Shown here: positions 41,056-50,415 of the stretch, one piece after another
Layout of the letters: the number at the start of each line of letters is the position of its first letter
Numbering within the stretch: the stretch's first letter is position 1
NCBI RefSeq assembly: GCF_000282455.1
Contig: NZ_AKJG01000048.1
Location: forward strand, 1-64,000
Source of the DNA: Pseudomonas sp. GM74
GTDB taxonomy: Bacteria; Pseudomonadota; Gammaproteobacteria; Pseudomonadales; Pseudomonadaceae
Length of the DNA stretch: 64,000 nucleotides
Direction of reading: 5' to 3'
Notes under the pieces: generated by a model
Told to the model about the DNA's origin: nothing
Seen by the model: only the letters and a program-made list of their open reading frames with translations
Database searches by the model: none
Translations under genes and position numbers: made by a program

Positions 41056-42234
41056 ATGCTGCTCAACCTGTTCAATGAAATGCGCGCAGCCAAGGTGCCG
41101 GTTTCGGTACGCGAGCTGCTGGACCTGATCAATGCGCTGAAACAGCGCGTGACCTTCGCCGACATGGACGAGTTCTATTATCTGTCCCGGGCGATCCTGG
41201 TGAAGGATGAAAAGCATTTCGACAAGTTCGACCGGGCGTTCGGTGCCTACTTCAATGGCCTGGAAAAGCTCGACGACCATCTTCAGGCACTGATCCCCGA
41301 AGACTGGCTGCGCAAGGAATTCGAACGCTCGCTGACTGACGAAGAGCGGGCCGCGATCCAGTCCCTCGGCGGCCTGGACAAGCTGATCGAAGAGTTCAAG
41401 AAACGCCTCGAGGAACAGAAGGAACGTCACGCCGGCGGTAATAAATGGATCGGTACCGGCGGCACCAGCCCGTTCGGTTCCGGCGGTTTCAACCCGGAAG
41501 GCATCCGGGTCGGTGACGCTGGCAAGCGCCAGGGCAAGGCGGCCAAGGTCTGGGACCAGCGCGAATACAAGAACCTCGACGATTCGGTGGAGCTGGGCAC
41601 GCGCAACATCAAGGTCGCCCTGCGCCGCCTGCGCAAGTTCGCCCGTCAGGGCGCGGCGGAAGAGCTGGACATCGATGGCACCATCGACCATACCGCCAAG
41701 GATGCCGGGCTACTGAACATCCAGATGCGGCCGGAGCGGCGCAACACCGTCAAGCTGTTGCTGTTGTTCGACATCGGCGGCTCGATGGACGCCCATGTGA
41801 AGATTTGCGAGGAATTGTTCTCGGCCTGCAAGACCGAGTTCAAGCACCTGGAGTACTTCTACTTCCACAACTTCATTTATGAATCGGTGTGGAAGAACAA
41901 TATGCGCCGCACTTCCGAGCGTACTTCGACCATGGACCTGCTGCACAAGTATGGTGCCGACTATAAAGTGATCTTCATCGGCGACGCCGCCATGGCGCCC
42001 TACGAAATCACCCAGGCGGGCGGCAGCGTCGAGCACTGGAACGAAGAAGCCGGTTACGTGTGGATGCAGCGGTTCAAGGAGAAGTACAAGAAGCTCATCT
42101 GGATCAACCCGTATCCGAAGGACACCTGGGGCTATACCTCGTCGACCAACATCGTGCGGGATTTGATTGAGGACCAGATGTATCCGCTGACCTTGCGGGG
42201 GTTGGAGGAAGGGATGCGGTTTTTGTCCAAGTAG
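41056..42234 (+). CDS. VWA-domain protein (CoxE-like partner of MoxR)
   Basis: 392 residues; an N-terminal helical region (about 1-130), a Gly-rich linker (KWIGTGGTSPFGSGGF) and a C-terminal von Willebrand A domain from about residue 225. The metal-binding MIDAS motif is DIGGSM (D-x-G-x-S retained). Such proteins with a MoxR ATPase act on metalloenzymes or membrane complexes in other bacteria; the target here is unknown and no client gene is adjacent. Start ATG at 41056 is preceded by AGAGGC. Confidence 0.9.
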   Translation: MLLNLFNEMRAAKVPVSVRELLDLINALKQRVTFADMDEFYYLSRAILVKDEKHFDKFDRAFGAYFNGLEKLDDHLQALIPEDWLRKEFERSLTDEERAAIQSLGGLDKLIEEFKKRLEEQKERHAGGNKWIGTGGTSPFGSGGFNPEGIRVGDAGKRQGKAAKVWDQREYKNLDDSVELGTRNIKVALRRLRKFARQGAAEELDIDGTIDHTAKDAGLLNIQMRPERRNTVKLLLLFDIGGSMDAHVKICEELFSACKTEFKHLEYFYFHNFIYESVWKNNMRRTSERTSTMDLLHKYGADYKVIFIGDAAMAPYEITQAGGSVEHWNEEAGYVWMQRFKEKYKKLIWINPYPKDTWGYTSSTNIVRDLIEDQMYPLTLRGLEEGMRFLSK

Positions 42235-42253
42235 AAGTTCGTCGGCTGTGAAG

Positions 42254-42340
42254 GCCTCTTCGCGAGCAAGCCCGCTCCCACATTTGATCTGTGTCTTGCA
42301 CAAAACCAATGTGGGAGCGGGCTTGCTCCGGGCGGCGATC
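42254..42340. repeat. REP pair (BIME)
   Basis: CTTCGCGAGCAAGCCCGCTCCCACA and an inverted GTGGGAGCGGGCTTGCTCCGGG copy, between two convergent genes. First REP element to the right of the polysaccharide island. Confidence 0.9.
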
Positions 42341-42351
42341 CGACGAAGCTT

Positions 42352-43278
42352 TTAGCGGTTGCTGAAACGTTGCAAATACTCGACATGCTCACGATGAGCG
42401 ACATCCTGCACCACCGGCCGTAACCTCACCGATGCACCCGGCAGGCACTGCGCCAGCCGCGCCAGCGACAACGGCGTCAACGCCCCCAAACGCGGATAAC
42501 CACCAATGGTCTGCCGATCATTGAGCAGCACAATCGGCTGCCCGTCCGGCGGCACCTGGACGGCCCCCAGCGGAATGCCTTCGGAAATCATCGGTTTGCC
42601 CTGGTACTGCAGCGCCGTACCCAGCAGGCGAATACCCATTCGGTCGGCACGGCTGTCGAGGTGCCATGCGCTGTTGAACGCGTCGAACAGGCTCTGCCCG
42701 CTGAACTCGCCGATCTGTGCACCGAGGACCAGGTCCAACGGCGCATCAAGGTTCAGGTCCGGCCGTTGGTCTGCGCGCAACTCCCGCAGCAACATCACCG
42801 GGTTGCCCGAATAGCTCAAGCTCGCCCCTTTACCCAGCGCTCGGCCCATGCCGTCCAGCCCGCCGAGTTCCTCCCGGACCACCGTTGCGCTACTGCCCAG
42901 CACTTTCGGTGCATCAAACCCACCCGGCGCCGCCAGATAGGCCCGGGCCCCGAGCAACGGCTGAGTGAATAGCAAACGCTGACCTTTTGGCAGCCTGAAA
43001 CTGCGCCATGGCGCCAGCGCTTCGCCGTCCACCTGCGCGCCTAGATCCGCTCCGGCCAAGGCCAGCACGCAGTCTTCCTCAGCAACGACGGTGAATCCGC
43101 CGAGGGTGATTTCGATCACCGGTGCATCCAGTCCGTTGCCCAATAGCCAGTTGGCCCAGGACATCGAACGCCAATCGGCGGCTCCGCCCTGGGTCACGCC
43201 CAGATGCCGCACGCCGAATCGACCGGCATCCTGCAACAGGCACAGCGGCGTACTCGCTTCAATCATCAGACGGCTCAT
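42352..43278 (-). CDS. pxpC: 5-oxoprolinase subunit C (biotin-dependent carboxylase-like)
   Basis: 308 residues of the AHS2/KipA type: LLQDAGRFGVRHLGVTQGGAADW, GEFSGQSLFDAF, and the C-terminal QTIGGYPRLGALTPLSLARLAQ. With PxpA and PxpB it forms the ATP-dependent prokaryotic 5-oxoprolinase that opens pyroglutamate to glutamate. The ATG overlaps the pxpB stop by 4 bp (ATGA). Last gene of the operon. Confidence 0.92.
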   Translation of the reverse strand: MSRLMIEASTPLCLLQDAGRFGVRHLGVTQGGAADWRSMSWANWLLGNGLDAPVIEITLGGFTVVAEEDCVLALAGADLGAQVDGEALAPWRSFRLPKGQRLLFTQPLLGARAYLAAPGGFDAPKVLGSSATVVREELGGLDGMGRALGKGASLSYSGNPVMLLRELRADQRPDLNLDAPLDLVLGAQIGEFSGQSLFDAFNSAWHLDSRADRMGIRLLGTALQYQGKPMISEGIPLGAVQVPPDGQPIVLLNDRQTIGGYPRLGALTPLSLARLAQCLPGASVRLRPVVQDVAHREHVEYLQRFSNR

Positions 43279-43979
43279 GCCTGGGCCTCCAGAGGCGTAT
43301 CGTCACCCCCCAGGTTAATGAACTCGGCATGGCCGACCGCTTCGAACCGTACGGTGTCACCGGGTTGCATCAGGCTGTAGCCGTCACGGTTGCGGTCGAA
43401 CAACCTGGTCGGCGTGCGGCCGATCAGGTTCCAGCCGCCCGGTGACACCACCGGGTAAGCCGCCGTTTGCCGCTCGGCGATGCCGACACTGCCGGCGGCG
43501 ACTTTCTTGCGTGGCGTGTTCAGACGCGGCGCAGCGAGCACTTCTTCCACCAGCCCCATGAAGGCGAAACCCGGTGCAAAACCCAGGGCGAACACCTGAT
43601 ATTCACGCTCGCAGTGACGACGGATCACCTCCTCCACCGCCAATCCGCTGCGCTGCGACAACAACGTCAGTTCCGGTCCGACACTCAAGTCGTACCACAC
43701 CGGCAACACATGACAGGTACCGCGGGTACGCGCATTGGGCGACAGATCGATCAGTGCCTGGGCGATCAGTTCCCGTGCCTGGCTCGGGTTCAATGCCGTC
43801 AGGTCGTAATGCACCATCAGTGTGGTGTAGGACGGCACCAGATCAATCAGGTGCCCGGCAAATGCCATCCGCAGACTTTCACTGGCAGCGAGCATCCACG
43901 GCATGTTGGTTTCGGCAATTTCATCGAACAGGCGCACCATCAGGCAATCCAGCGCCACCACTTCTACCCGCAGCTTCAT
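43275..43979 (-). CDS. pxpB: 5-oxoprolinase subunit B
   Basis: 234 residues, AHS1/KipI type: motifs [32 protein letters not shown], and [12 protein letters not shown]. The start ATG at 43979 overlaps the pxpA stop by 4 bp; the frame continues upstream 86 codons but only as an overlap with pxpA. Functions with PxpA and PxpC. Confidence 0.93.
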   Translation of the reverse strand: MKLRVEVVALDCLMVRLFDEIAETNMPWMLAASESLRMAFAGHLIDLVPSYTTLMVHYDLTALNPSQARELIAQALIDLSPNARTRGTCHVLPVWYDLSVGPELTLLSQRSGLAVEEVIRRHCEREYQVFALGFAPGFAFMGLVEEVLAAPRLNTPRKKVAAGSVGIAERQTAAYPVVSPGGWNLIGRTPTRLFDRNRDGYSLMQPGDTVRFEAVGHAEFINLGGDDTPLEAQA

Positions 43980-44728
43980 GACGCGCTCTGCCGGTTCAAG
44001 GCTTCGCGGATGTGTTGCACGGCAGCGACCGAACTGGCGTTGTCGCCGTGCACGCAGAGGGTGTTGGCCTGCAAATGCAGGGCGCTGCCATCGCTGGCGG
44101 TGAGCGGATCGCCACGGGCAATGGTCAGCGCCTGCTCGATGATTGTTTCCGGGTCGTGATGCACCGCTCCCGGCAGTTGTCGCGACACCAGCCTGCCGGC
44201 GCTGTCGTAAGCACGATCGGCGAAGGCTTCGAACCACAGGGGCACGCCATATTCATCGCCCAACTGCTGCGCGGCGCTGTTGTCGCGGGTCGCCATCAGC
44301 ATCAATGGCAGAGTGCGGTCGTAGGACGCCACCGCTTGCAAAACGGCGCGCAGTTGTGCCGGGTTGGCCATCATGTCGTTGTACATCGCGCCATGGGGTT
44401 TGACGTAGCTGACCCGCCCGCCCTGGGCCCGGCAGATGCCGTCGAGGGCGCCGATCTGGTAATGCAGGATGTCTTGAAGTTCCTGGGGGGCATAGGCCAT
44501 GGAGCGGCGGCCGAACCCCACCAGGTCCTGATAGGCCGGATGCGCGCCAACTTGTACACCGTGGCTGAGGGCCAGGCTGACGGTCTTGCGCATGATGCTC
44601 GGGTCGCCGGCGTGAAAACCGCAGGCGATGTTGGCGCAATCGATGAAGGGCATGATTTCCGCGTCCAGACCCATGGTCCAGCTGCCGAAACTCTCGCCGA
44701 TGTCGCAGTTCAATAGCAGGCGGCTCAC
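43976..44728 (-). CDS. pxpA: 5-oxoprolinase subunit A (LamB/YcsF family)
   Basis: 250 residues starting [14 protein letters not shown], with [14 protein letters not shown]-type block ([17 protein letters not shown]), [15 protein letters not shown] and [12 protein letters not shown], all characteristic of the YcsF/PxpA fold that binds 5-oxoproline. GTG at 44728 is the likely start, eight bases after AGGAG; another GTG three codons earlier overlaps that site. The gene is 73 bp after an MFS transporter on the same strand, suggesting co-transcription. Confidence 0.93.
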   Translation of the reverse strand: MSRLLLNCDIGESFGSWTMGLDAEIMPFIDCANIACGFHAGDPSIMRKTVSLALSHGVQVGAHPAYQDLVGFGRRSMAYAPQELQDILHYQIGALDGICRAQGGRVSYVKPHGAMYNDMMANPAQLRAVLQAVASYDRTLPLMLMATRDNSAAQQLGDEYGVPLWFEAFADRAYDSAGRLVSRQLPGAVHHDPETIIEQALTIARGDPLTASDGSALHLQANTLCVHGDNASSVAAVQHIREALNRQSAS

Positions 44729-44801
44729 ACTGAACACTCCTGTAGGCTTTATTCTTTTCAGCTGCGGGACATATCTGTATGACAGCCCCGCAGATTATCA
44801 G

Positions 44802-46088
44802 TTACCGGGCGTCGAGTTGCTTGCCACGGGTTTCCGGCAGGCTCAGGGCCGCAAGGATCACCACACCGTAGGAAACCGCCGCAAAGGCACCGATGCCCAC
44901 GCTCAGCGGCACGGTCTGGCTGAGCAGGCCGATCAGCAACGGGAACAACGCCGCCAGCGCCCGGCCGATGTTGTAGCAAAAACCCTGGCCCGAACCGCGA
45001 ATGCGTGTGGGGAACAACTCGGTCAGGAATGCGCCCATGCCACTGAAGATCCCCGAGGCGAAGAAGCCCAGCGGAAAGCCCAGCCACAGCATCACGCCGT
45101 TGCTGACCGGTAGTTGGGTGTACAGCAAGACGATGGTGAAGGAGCCGACGGCAAACAGGATGAAGTTCTTTTTACGTCCGAGGATGTCAGTCAAATAGGC
45201 GCTGATGACGTAACCGACGTAGGAACCGATGATCACCATTGCCAGATAACCGCCAGTGCCGAGTACGCTCAAACCACGCTCGTTTTTCAGGAACGTCGGC
45301 AGCCAGGACGTGATCGCGTAATAGCCGCCCAGCGCACCGGTGGTCAGCAACGAAGCGCGAATCGTGGTGAAGAGCATGCCGGGGGCGAAGATCTCGTAGA
45401 ACTTCGAAGGATTGCTCGGCGCCTCCTTGGCTTTGGCCTCACGGTAGATTTCCGGGTCCTTGACCAGGCGGCGGACAAAAATCACGAAGATCGCCGGCAC
45501 GATGCCGAGGATAAACAGTGCGCGCCAAGCGTCTTCCGGTGGCAACACCGAGAACAATAGCGCATATAGAATCGCCGTCAGGCCCCACCCCAGCGCCCAA
45601 CCGGATTGCACCATGCCAACCGCCTTGCCACGGTCCTGGGCACGAATCACCTCGCCAATCAGCACCGCACCGGCCGTCCACTCGCCGCCGAAACCGAAGC
45701 CCATCAACGTGCGGGCGATCAGCAGTTGCTCGTAGCTCTGGGCAAAGCCGCAGAGGAAGGTGAAGAAGGCAAACCACAGCACGGTCAGTTGCAAGGTGCG
45801 CACACGACCAATGCGGTCGGAGAGAATCCCCGCCACCCAGCCGCCGATGGCCGAAGCGATCAGCGTGCTGGTATGAATCAGCCCGGCCTGGCCGGTGGTG
45901 ATGCCCCACATGGCAATCAGGGTCGGCACCACGAAGCTGAGCATCTGGGTGTCCATGCCGTCCAGGCCATAACCGATCTTGCAGCTCCAGAAGGTGCGGC
46001 GTTCCTGCTGATTGATGTTGCGATACCAGTCGAAAGGTCCCGGGCGGGCCGATGCTTTCGGAATAGCGGTGGTGTCGGGCGCACTCAT
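44802..46088 (-). CDS. MFS transporter, probably for an organic acid
   Basis: 428 residues with twelve predicted helices and the MFS loop motif GILSDRIGRVRTLQ between helices 2 and 3, plus FGFGGEWTAGAVLIGE, a signature common in anion:proton symporters for organic acids. It lies upstream of pxpABC and next to a divergent LysR regulator, so 5-oxoproline or a related compound is a plausible substrate (inference). ATG at 46088 with GGAGA upstream. Confidence 0.88.
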   Translation of the reverse strand: MSAPDTTAIPKASARPGPFDWYRNINQQERRTFWSCKIGYGLDGMDTQMLSFVVPTLIAMWGITTGQAGLIHTSTLIASAIGGWVAGILSDRIGRVRTLQLTVLWFAFFTFLCGFAQSYEQLLIARTLMGFGFGGEWTAGAVLIGEVIRAQDRGKAVGMVQSGWALGWGLTAILYALLFSVLPPEDAWRALFILGIVPAIFVIFVRRLVKDPEIYREAKAKEAPSNPSKFYEIFAPGMLFTTIRASLLTTGALGGYYAITSWLPTFLKNERGLSVLGTGGYLAMVIIGSYVGYVISAYLTDILGRKKNFILFAVGSFTIVLLYTQLPVSNGVMLWLGFPLGFFASGIFSGMGAFLTELFPTRIRGSGQGFCYNIGRALAALFPLLIGLLSQTVPLSVGIGAFAAVSYGVVILAALSLPETRGKQLDAR

Positions 46089-46216
46089 GGCAAATCTCCG
46101 CGCTGATTTTATTGGTATTGTTCTGAGCCCCGACGACGCCTATCGTGGGAACCGGATGCGTCGATTCTTGGACCCGCACCCCTGCTGAGTCCAACTAATA
46201 AAACCCCGCCTTAGGC

Positions 46217-46231
46217 ATAAGAAATCTTTAT
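46217..46231. promoter_or_regulatory. LysR-type box (T-N11-A)
   Basis: ATAAGAAATCTTTAT is a 15-bp imperfect palindrome with the T-N11-A shape of LysR-regulator sites. It lies 3 bp before the LysR start codon, so it could block ribosome/RNA polymerase for autorepression and also control the divergent MFS-pxp operon 130 bp away. Confidence 0.45.
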
Positions 46232-46234
46232 CCC

Positions 46235-47164
46235 ATGAACCTGAAGTTTCTCGAGACCTTTGTCTGGGTCGCCCGACTCAAGAGTTTTCGCCTGACCGCA
46301 GACAAGCTCTTCACCACCCAGGCCTCGATTTCCAGCCGTATCGCAGTGCTTGAAGGCGAGCTTGGGGTAAAGCTGTTTTTGCGGGATTCGCGCGGCGTGA
46401 GCCTGACGCCCGAAGGCCTCAAGGTGCTCGATTACGCCGAGCAGATGATGGACACCATGCAGGCACTCAAGCAGTCGATCGAGACCCGTTCGAGCAAGGC
46501 AGGACGGGTGCGCATCGGCGTGATGGACACGGTGATCCACACCTGGCTCAGCCCGCTGGTGGCGCAGATGACCGATCACTACCCGCTGGTGGAAATCGAG
46601 CTGGTGGCCGATACCTCGCTCAACCTCTGCGATCAGCTGCAAAAAGGCTTTCTCGATGTAATCCTGCAAACCGACCTGCTGCGCCAGGAAAGCGTGCGCA
46701 GCCTGGAACTGGCCAGCCACCCGATTGGCTGGATCGTCGCCAGCAACTCGATCTACAACCGCAATTACACGAACGTCGCCGAACTGGCGCGTGAGCGAAT
46801 CATTACCTACTCGAAAAACTCCCATCCTCATCAGGACGTGCTCAGCCTGATGCAGGCCAATGGCGTGCTCGCGCCACGGCTCAACTGCGTGAACTCGGTG
46901 TCGGCGATCACCCGATTGCTGCGTGACGGCTTCGGTATTGGTGCGTTACCGCCAGTGCTGGTCAGCGAAGAACTGGCCCGCGGCGAATTGACCTTGCTGG
47001 CAATCGACCAACGCCCGCCCAACCTGCAAGTAGTGGTGTCATGGCGGGTCGGCGCAGAGTGGGTCGAAGAGATCGTGACCTTGTGTCAGAACGTGGTGGA
47101 GCACTATGCGCAGAAGGTGGGCGAGCACTACATGGTCTTGAGCAAACCCCAGGCCAGACTCTGA
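46235..47164 (+). CDS. LysR-family transcriptional regulator
   Basis: 309 residues: N-terminal helix-turn-helix (LETFVWVARLKSFRLTADKL, TQASISSRIAVLEGELGVKL) followed by a substrate-binding domain. Divergent from the MFS-pxpABC operon by 146 bp, the usual layout for a LysR regulator and its target, so it probably responds to 5-oxoproline or a related metabolite. ATG at 46235. Confidence 0.93.
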   Translation: MNLKFLETFVWVARLKSFRLTADKLFTTQASISSRIAVLEGELGVKLFLRDSRGVSLTPEGLKVLDYAEQMMDTMQALKQSIETRSSKAGRVRIGVMDTVIHTWLSPLVAQMTDHYPLVEIELVADTSLNLCDQLQKGFLDVILQTDLLRQESVRSLELASHPIGWIVASNSIYNRNYTNVAELARERIITYSKNSHPHQDVLSLMQANGVLAPRLNCVNSVSAITRLLRDGFGIGALPPVLVSEELARGELTLLAIDQRPPNLQVVVSWRVGAEWVEEIVTLCQNVVEHYAQKVGEHYMVLSKPQARL

Positions 47165-47190
47165 GGAGGATTTCTCCACACCACAAGTAG

Positions 47191-47213
47191 GAATTACTAT
47201 CATTTGCATTATA
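47191..47213. promoter_or_regulatory. Fur-box-like site upstream of the siderophore operon
   Basis: GAATTACTATCATTTGCATT, read on the other strand AATGCAAATGATAGTAATTC, matches most of the Fur consensus GATAATGATAATCATTATC. It is about 65-85 bp before the NIS synthetase ATG, in a locally A/T-rich stretch, so iron repression is likely. Confidence 0.6.
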
Positions 47214-47276
47214 ATTTGAAAAATGTATTCTCTGCGCGCATTCAGCTAAACCACTGTCCTGAAGGAGTCGGACTTG

Positions 47277-49199
47277 ATGCGCGCTTACACGCAAAAACAG
47301 CAGCAATTGCTCTCGCACTGGAGCGAAGCCCTCGGCACTCAGGCCTTTCAGTCCCACCGCATCACCCTCGACCATTTGAGCAATGCCCTGGAGCCCGCCG
47401 CCCAGCGCTGCTTCCAACGCCTGATCCAGGCGCTGTTTCGCGAAGGTCTGATCAACCCCGACGCCTGCGAATACGACAACGACAGCCGTTGCTGGCTGCC
47501 GCTTGGCGACGGTGCGCACCTTTGCTTCGATCACCTGTCGGGCGGAAGAATGAACAGCTGGGACGTGCGCGGCAGCATCGTCCTGCACACCCCCGACAGC
47601 CTGCCCCACAAAATCCAGTTGCCCAGTGAACTGCTCGCTCACCTCGGCACTCAGCTCAACCCGCCCGCCTCCCCGCAGGTACTGGAACGTCTGGCCTGCG
47701 AGCTGGACGATAGCTACAGCAACGACACCCTGTGCCTGGCGTTCCACCATGGATGGACCGAGCGCCTGCGAGAGCAGATCGACACCCGGCACGACAACAA
47801 TCTGCTCGCCTGGCTCAAAGCCAGCCCCGACCACCAGAACCCGACGTCACTGCTCGAACAGTGGGGCACGCTCGGCCATCCCTGGCATCCGAACTACAAG
47901 ACCAAACTGGGCTTGAGCGCCGCACAGGTCATCGCTTTCTCGCCGGAATTCGAAGCGAGTTTTCCGATTGTGCTGTGCGCCCTGCACCGTCAGTACACAC
48001 ACGTCGAGTCACTGGCCGGCACCGCCGATTACTGGGACTGGTGGCAAGGCCACTTCCCGCAAGCCGCCGAACAATTGCAGCGCCATTTGCAGCAACTGGG
48101 CCTGGAGGCAGCAGACTACCTCCCGCTGCCGTCGCACCCATGGCAAGCCAATGAAGAACTGCCCAATTCGTTCGCCGGCGAGATCGCCGACAACCTGCTG
48201 ATCATCACCGACATCGTTGCCTTCACTGGCCACCCGACCATGTCCTTCCGCACGGTCGTACCAGAGGCCAGCCGCGTTGCGCCGATGGTCAAACTGCCGG
48301 TGGCCCTGCGACTGACCAGTGTGCAGCGCACCGTGTCGCCGCGCTCGGCCCGGATGGGACCGCGCATCAGCCAACTGATACTGCAGATTCTCGATCATGA
48401 ACCGCAGATTCAGCGCCTGCTGAACATCGTGCCGGAGCGCATCGGCGTCCACTACGCACCACAACCGGCCAATGACGAACGGTCCCGGCATGCCGCTGTG
48501 CTGTACCGCGACAACCCGCTGACCCTGCTGCAGGAAGGCGAACTGGCCGTGCCGGTCGGCAGCCTGTTCGCCGTCAACGAATTCGAACAACCGTTGCTGC
48601 GTGACTGGGTGCAACTGGCTCAGGGCCGTGACGACAGCGAGGCCATGCTGGCGTTCTTCGATGATTACCTGTCGATTGCCGTCCCGAGCCTGCTGGGCAT
48701 CTACCTGATGTATGGCGTGGCGTTCGAAGCGCACCAGCAAAACAGCTTCATGGTAATGGGCGCGGACGGGCAGTTGAATCGGCTGTTACTGCGTGACTTC
48801 GGCGACATTCGCATTGATCGCAAGACCCTGCACGCCAAGGGTCTGGATATCCAGCTGCACGATCCGAAAATGACCCTGTACGACGACGCCGGATTTGTCC
48901 GCGACAAGCTCCTGCACACCACGTTCATGTGCCACCTCGGGGAGTTGACGTTGCTCTGCGCCCGCCACTGGAATGTGCCGGAAAATATCCTTTGGCAGCG
49001 CTTGGCTACGCACGTTGAGCAGTGCTTCGAAAGCGTGCGCGAGCACGTCGAACCGGCGCGCTGGGAAAGCGAGCGTCAGGCGCTGCTGGAACAGGATTGG
49101 CCGGCTAAATCGTTCATGCGCATGCGCTTGCACGACAGCCACGCCGACATCGTCGGACGCTTGAGCAACCCGCTGCGAACCAACGCCGATGCTCGCTGA
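47277..49199 (+). CDS. NIS siderophore synthetase (IucA/IucC family)
   Basis: 640-residue ATP-dependent enzyme that joins a carboxylate such as citrate to an amine or alcohol. Hallmarks: GHPWHPNYKTKLG near residue 200 (the HPxHPxxK motif), LPLPSHPWQANEELP, GHPTMSFRTVVPEAS, and the C-terminal FhuF-like EAHQQNSFMVMG and LRDFGDIRI. It is the only synthetase in the cluster, recalling single-enzyme rhizoferrin systems (FslA/LbtA). The ATG at 47277 has AAGGAG upstream. Siderophore identity cannot be proved from sequence. Confidence 0.9.
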   Translation: MRAYTQKQQQLLSHWSEALGTQAFQSHRITLDHLSNALEPAAQRCFQRLIQALFREGLINPDACEYDNDSRCWLPLGDGAHLCFDHLSGGRMNSWDVRGSIVLHTPDSLPHKIQLPSELLAHLGTQLNPPASPQVLERLACELDDSYSNDTLCLAFHHGWTERLREQIDTRHDNNLLAWLKASPDHQNPTSLLEQWGTLGHPWHPNYKTKLGLSAAQVIAFSPEFEASFPIVLCALHRQYTHVESLAGTADYWDWWQGHFPQAAEQLQRHLQQLGLEAADYLPLPSHPWQANEELPNSFAGEIADNLLIITDIVAFTGHPTMSFRTVVPEASRVAPMVKLPVALRLTSVQRTVSPRSARMGPRISQLILQILDHEPQIQRLLNIVPERIGVHYAPQPANDERSRHAAVLYRDNPLTLLQEGELAVPVGSLFAVNEFEQPLLRDWVQLAQGRDDSEAMLAFFDDYLSIAVPSLLGIYLMYGVAFEAHQQNSFMVMGADGQLNRLLLRDFGDIRIDRKTLHAKGLDIQLHDPKMTLYDDAGFVRDKLLHTTFMCHLGELTLLCARHWNVPENILWQRLATHVEQCFESVREHVEPARWESERQALLEQDWPAKSFMRMRLHDSHADIVGRLSNPLRTNADAR

Positions 49200-50400
49200 T
49201 GGTCGTGCGTTGCGACTGCTGATCGTCATCCAGTTTGTCTCCATGGGTGCAATGGAAATGAGCGGTCCGTTCTGGCCCTTGCAGATCCAGCATCTGCTTG
49301 GGCCAGAGGGCGCCGGCTACACCTCGCTGCTGTCGGCGCTGGTCTATGCCGGCCCGATGCTGGCGGCCATGCTACTGACGCCCGCATGGGGGCGGTTGGG
49401 TGATCGCACCGGACACAAGCCGATGATCGTTCGGGCGTTGCTGGCACTTGCGCTGTGCCAAGGGCTGGCGGCCATTACCCTCGACCCGTGGCTGCTGGTG
49501 GGCATTCGCGTGATGCAAGGCGCATTGGCCGGGTTTCTCGCCGCCGCGCAAGCCTATGCCCTGGCCTGCTGCGACAGCTCCCGGCGCGGTCACACCCTGG
49601 CCCGTCTGCAATCGGCGACCGCCGTCGGCTCGTTGATCGGCCCGGTACTGGGCGGCTGGCTGATGGACATATCGGGGTTTGCCCTGCTCTGTTATGGCGC
49701 GACGGCGGTTTGCCTGCTGTGTGCACTGGGGAGCTTTTTCCTGCCGGCCGACAAGGCGCGAGCCTCGACGAAGAAACCGGTTGCGCCGGTGGCCCTGCCT
49801 AAAGGCTGGCTCGGTGGAATCCTGTTGGTGATCGTGTTGATTCAAGCCGCGAAGATGATGCCGCAACCCTTCTACGCGCTGTACGTCGCCGACATTCTGC
49901 ACGCGCCCGGCTGGCTGATCGGCGCTACTTACGCGGCGAGCGCCGCGACCCTGGCCATTTGCGCACCGCTGTGGGGGCGTCTGTTCGACCGCTGGCAGCC
50001 GGCTTACACCTTGCGCGTCATCGAAGGCGTTGCCTGGCTCTGCGCCCTGACGCTAGCGGCCACGGCACTGGCCAACGAATGGCTGGGTTTTCTCGTCAGC
50101 CGGCTGGTCTGGGGCATCTGGCAAGGCGCACTGCTCCCCGTCGCCTATGCACTGATCGCCAACACCGTGTCTTCAAGCCAACAGGGTTTTGCCCTCGGCC
50201 TGGGCAACAGCGCGGCCAAGGCTGGCGCCCTGCTCGGTGCCGTCCTCGGCGGGATCGGCATGGGGCTGGTCGGGCTGGCCCACAGTTTCTGGCTGGTGGC
50301 GTTGACCTACGCACTGGCCGCCATCGGGATCCGCTGGGTGCGCTCATTCACCTCCACACCTGCCCCCGCAGTTTTATCTACCCACACTTATCACGACTAA
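49189..50400 (+). CDS. MFS transporter, probable siderophore exporter
   Basis: 403 residues with about twelve membrane helices and the MFS motif TPAWGRLGDRTGHKPMIV. It starts inside the last codons of the NIS synthetase gene (11-bp overlap) and ends 15 bp before the receptor gene, so export of the siderophore is the natural role, like LbtB in Legionella. It could alternatively import the iron complex across the inner membrane. Confidence 0.88.
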   Translation: MLADGRALRLLIVIQFVSMGAMEMSGPFWPLQIQHLLGPEGAGYTSLLSALVYAGPMLAAMLLTPAWGRLGDRTGHKPMIVRALLALALCQGLAAITLDPWLLVGIRVMQGALAGFLAAAQAYALACCDSSRRGHTLARLQSATAVGSLIGPVLGGWLMDISGFALLCYGATAVCLLCALGSFFLPADKARASTKKPVAPVALPKGWLGGILLVIVLIQAAKMMPQPFYALYVADILHAPGWLIGATYAASAATLAICAPLWGRLFDRWQPAYTLRVIEGVAWLCALTLAATALANEWLGFLVSRLVWGIWQGALLPVAYALIANTVSSSQQGFALGLGNSAAKAGALLGAVLGGIGMGLVGLAHSFWLVALTYALAAIGIRWVRSFTSTPAPAVLSTHTYHD

Positions 50401-50415
50401 AAAAAAGACCCTCTC

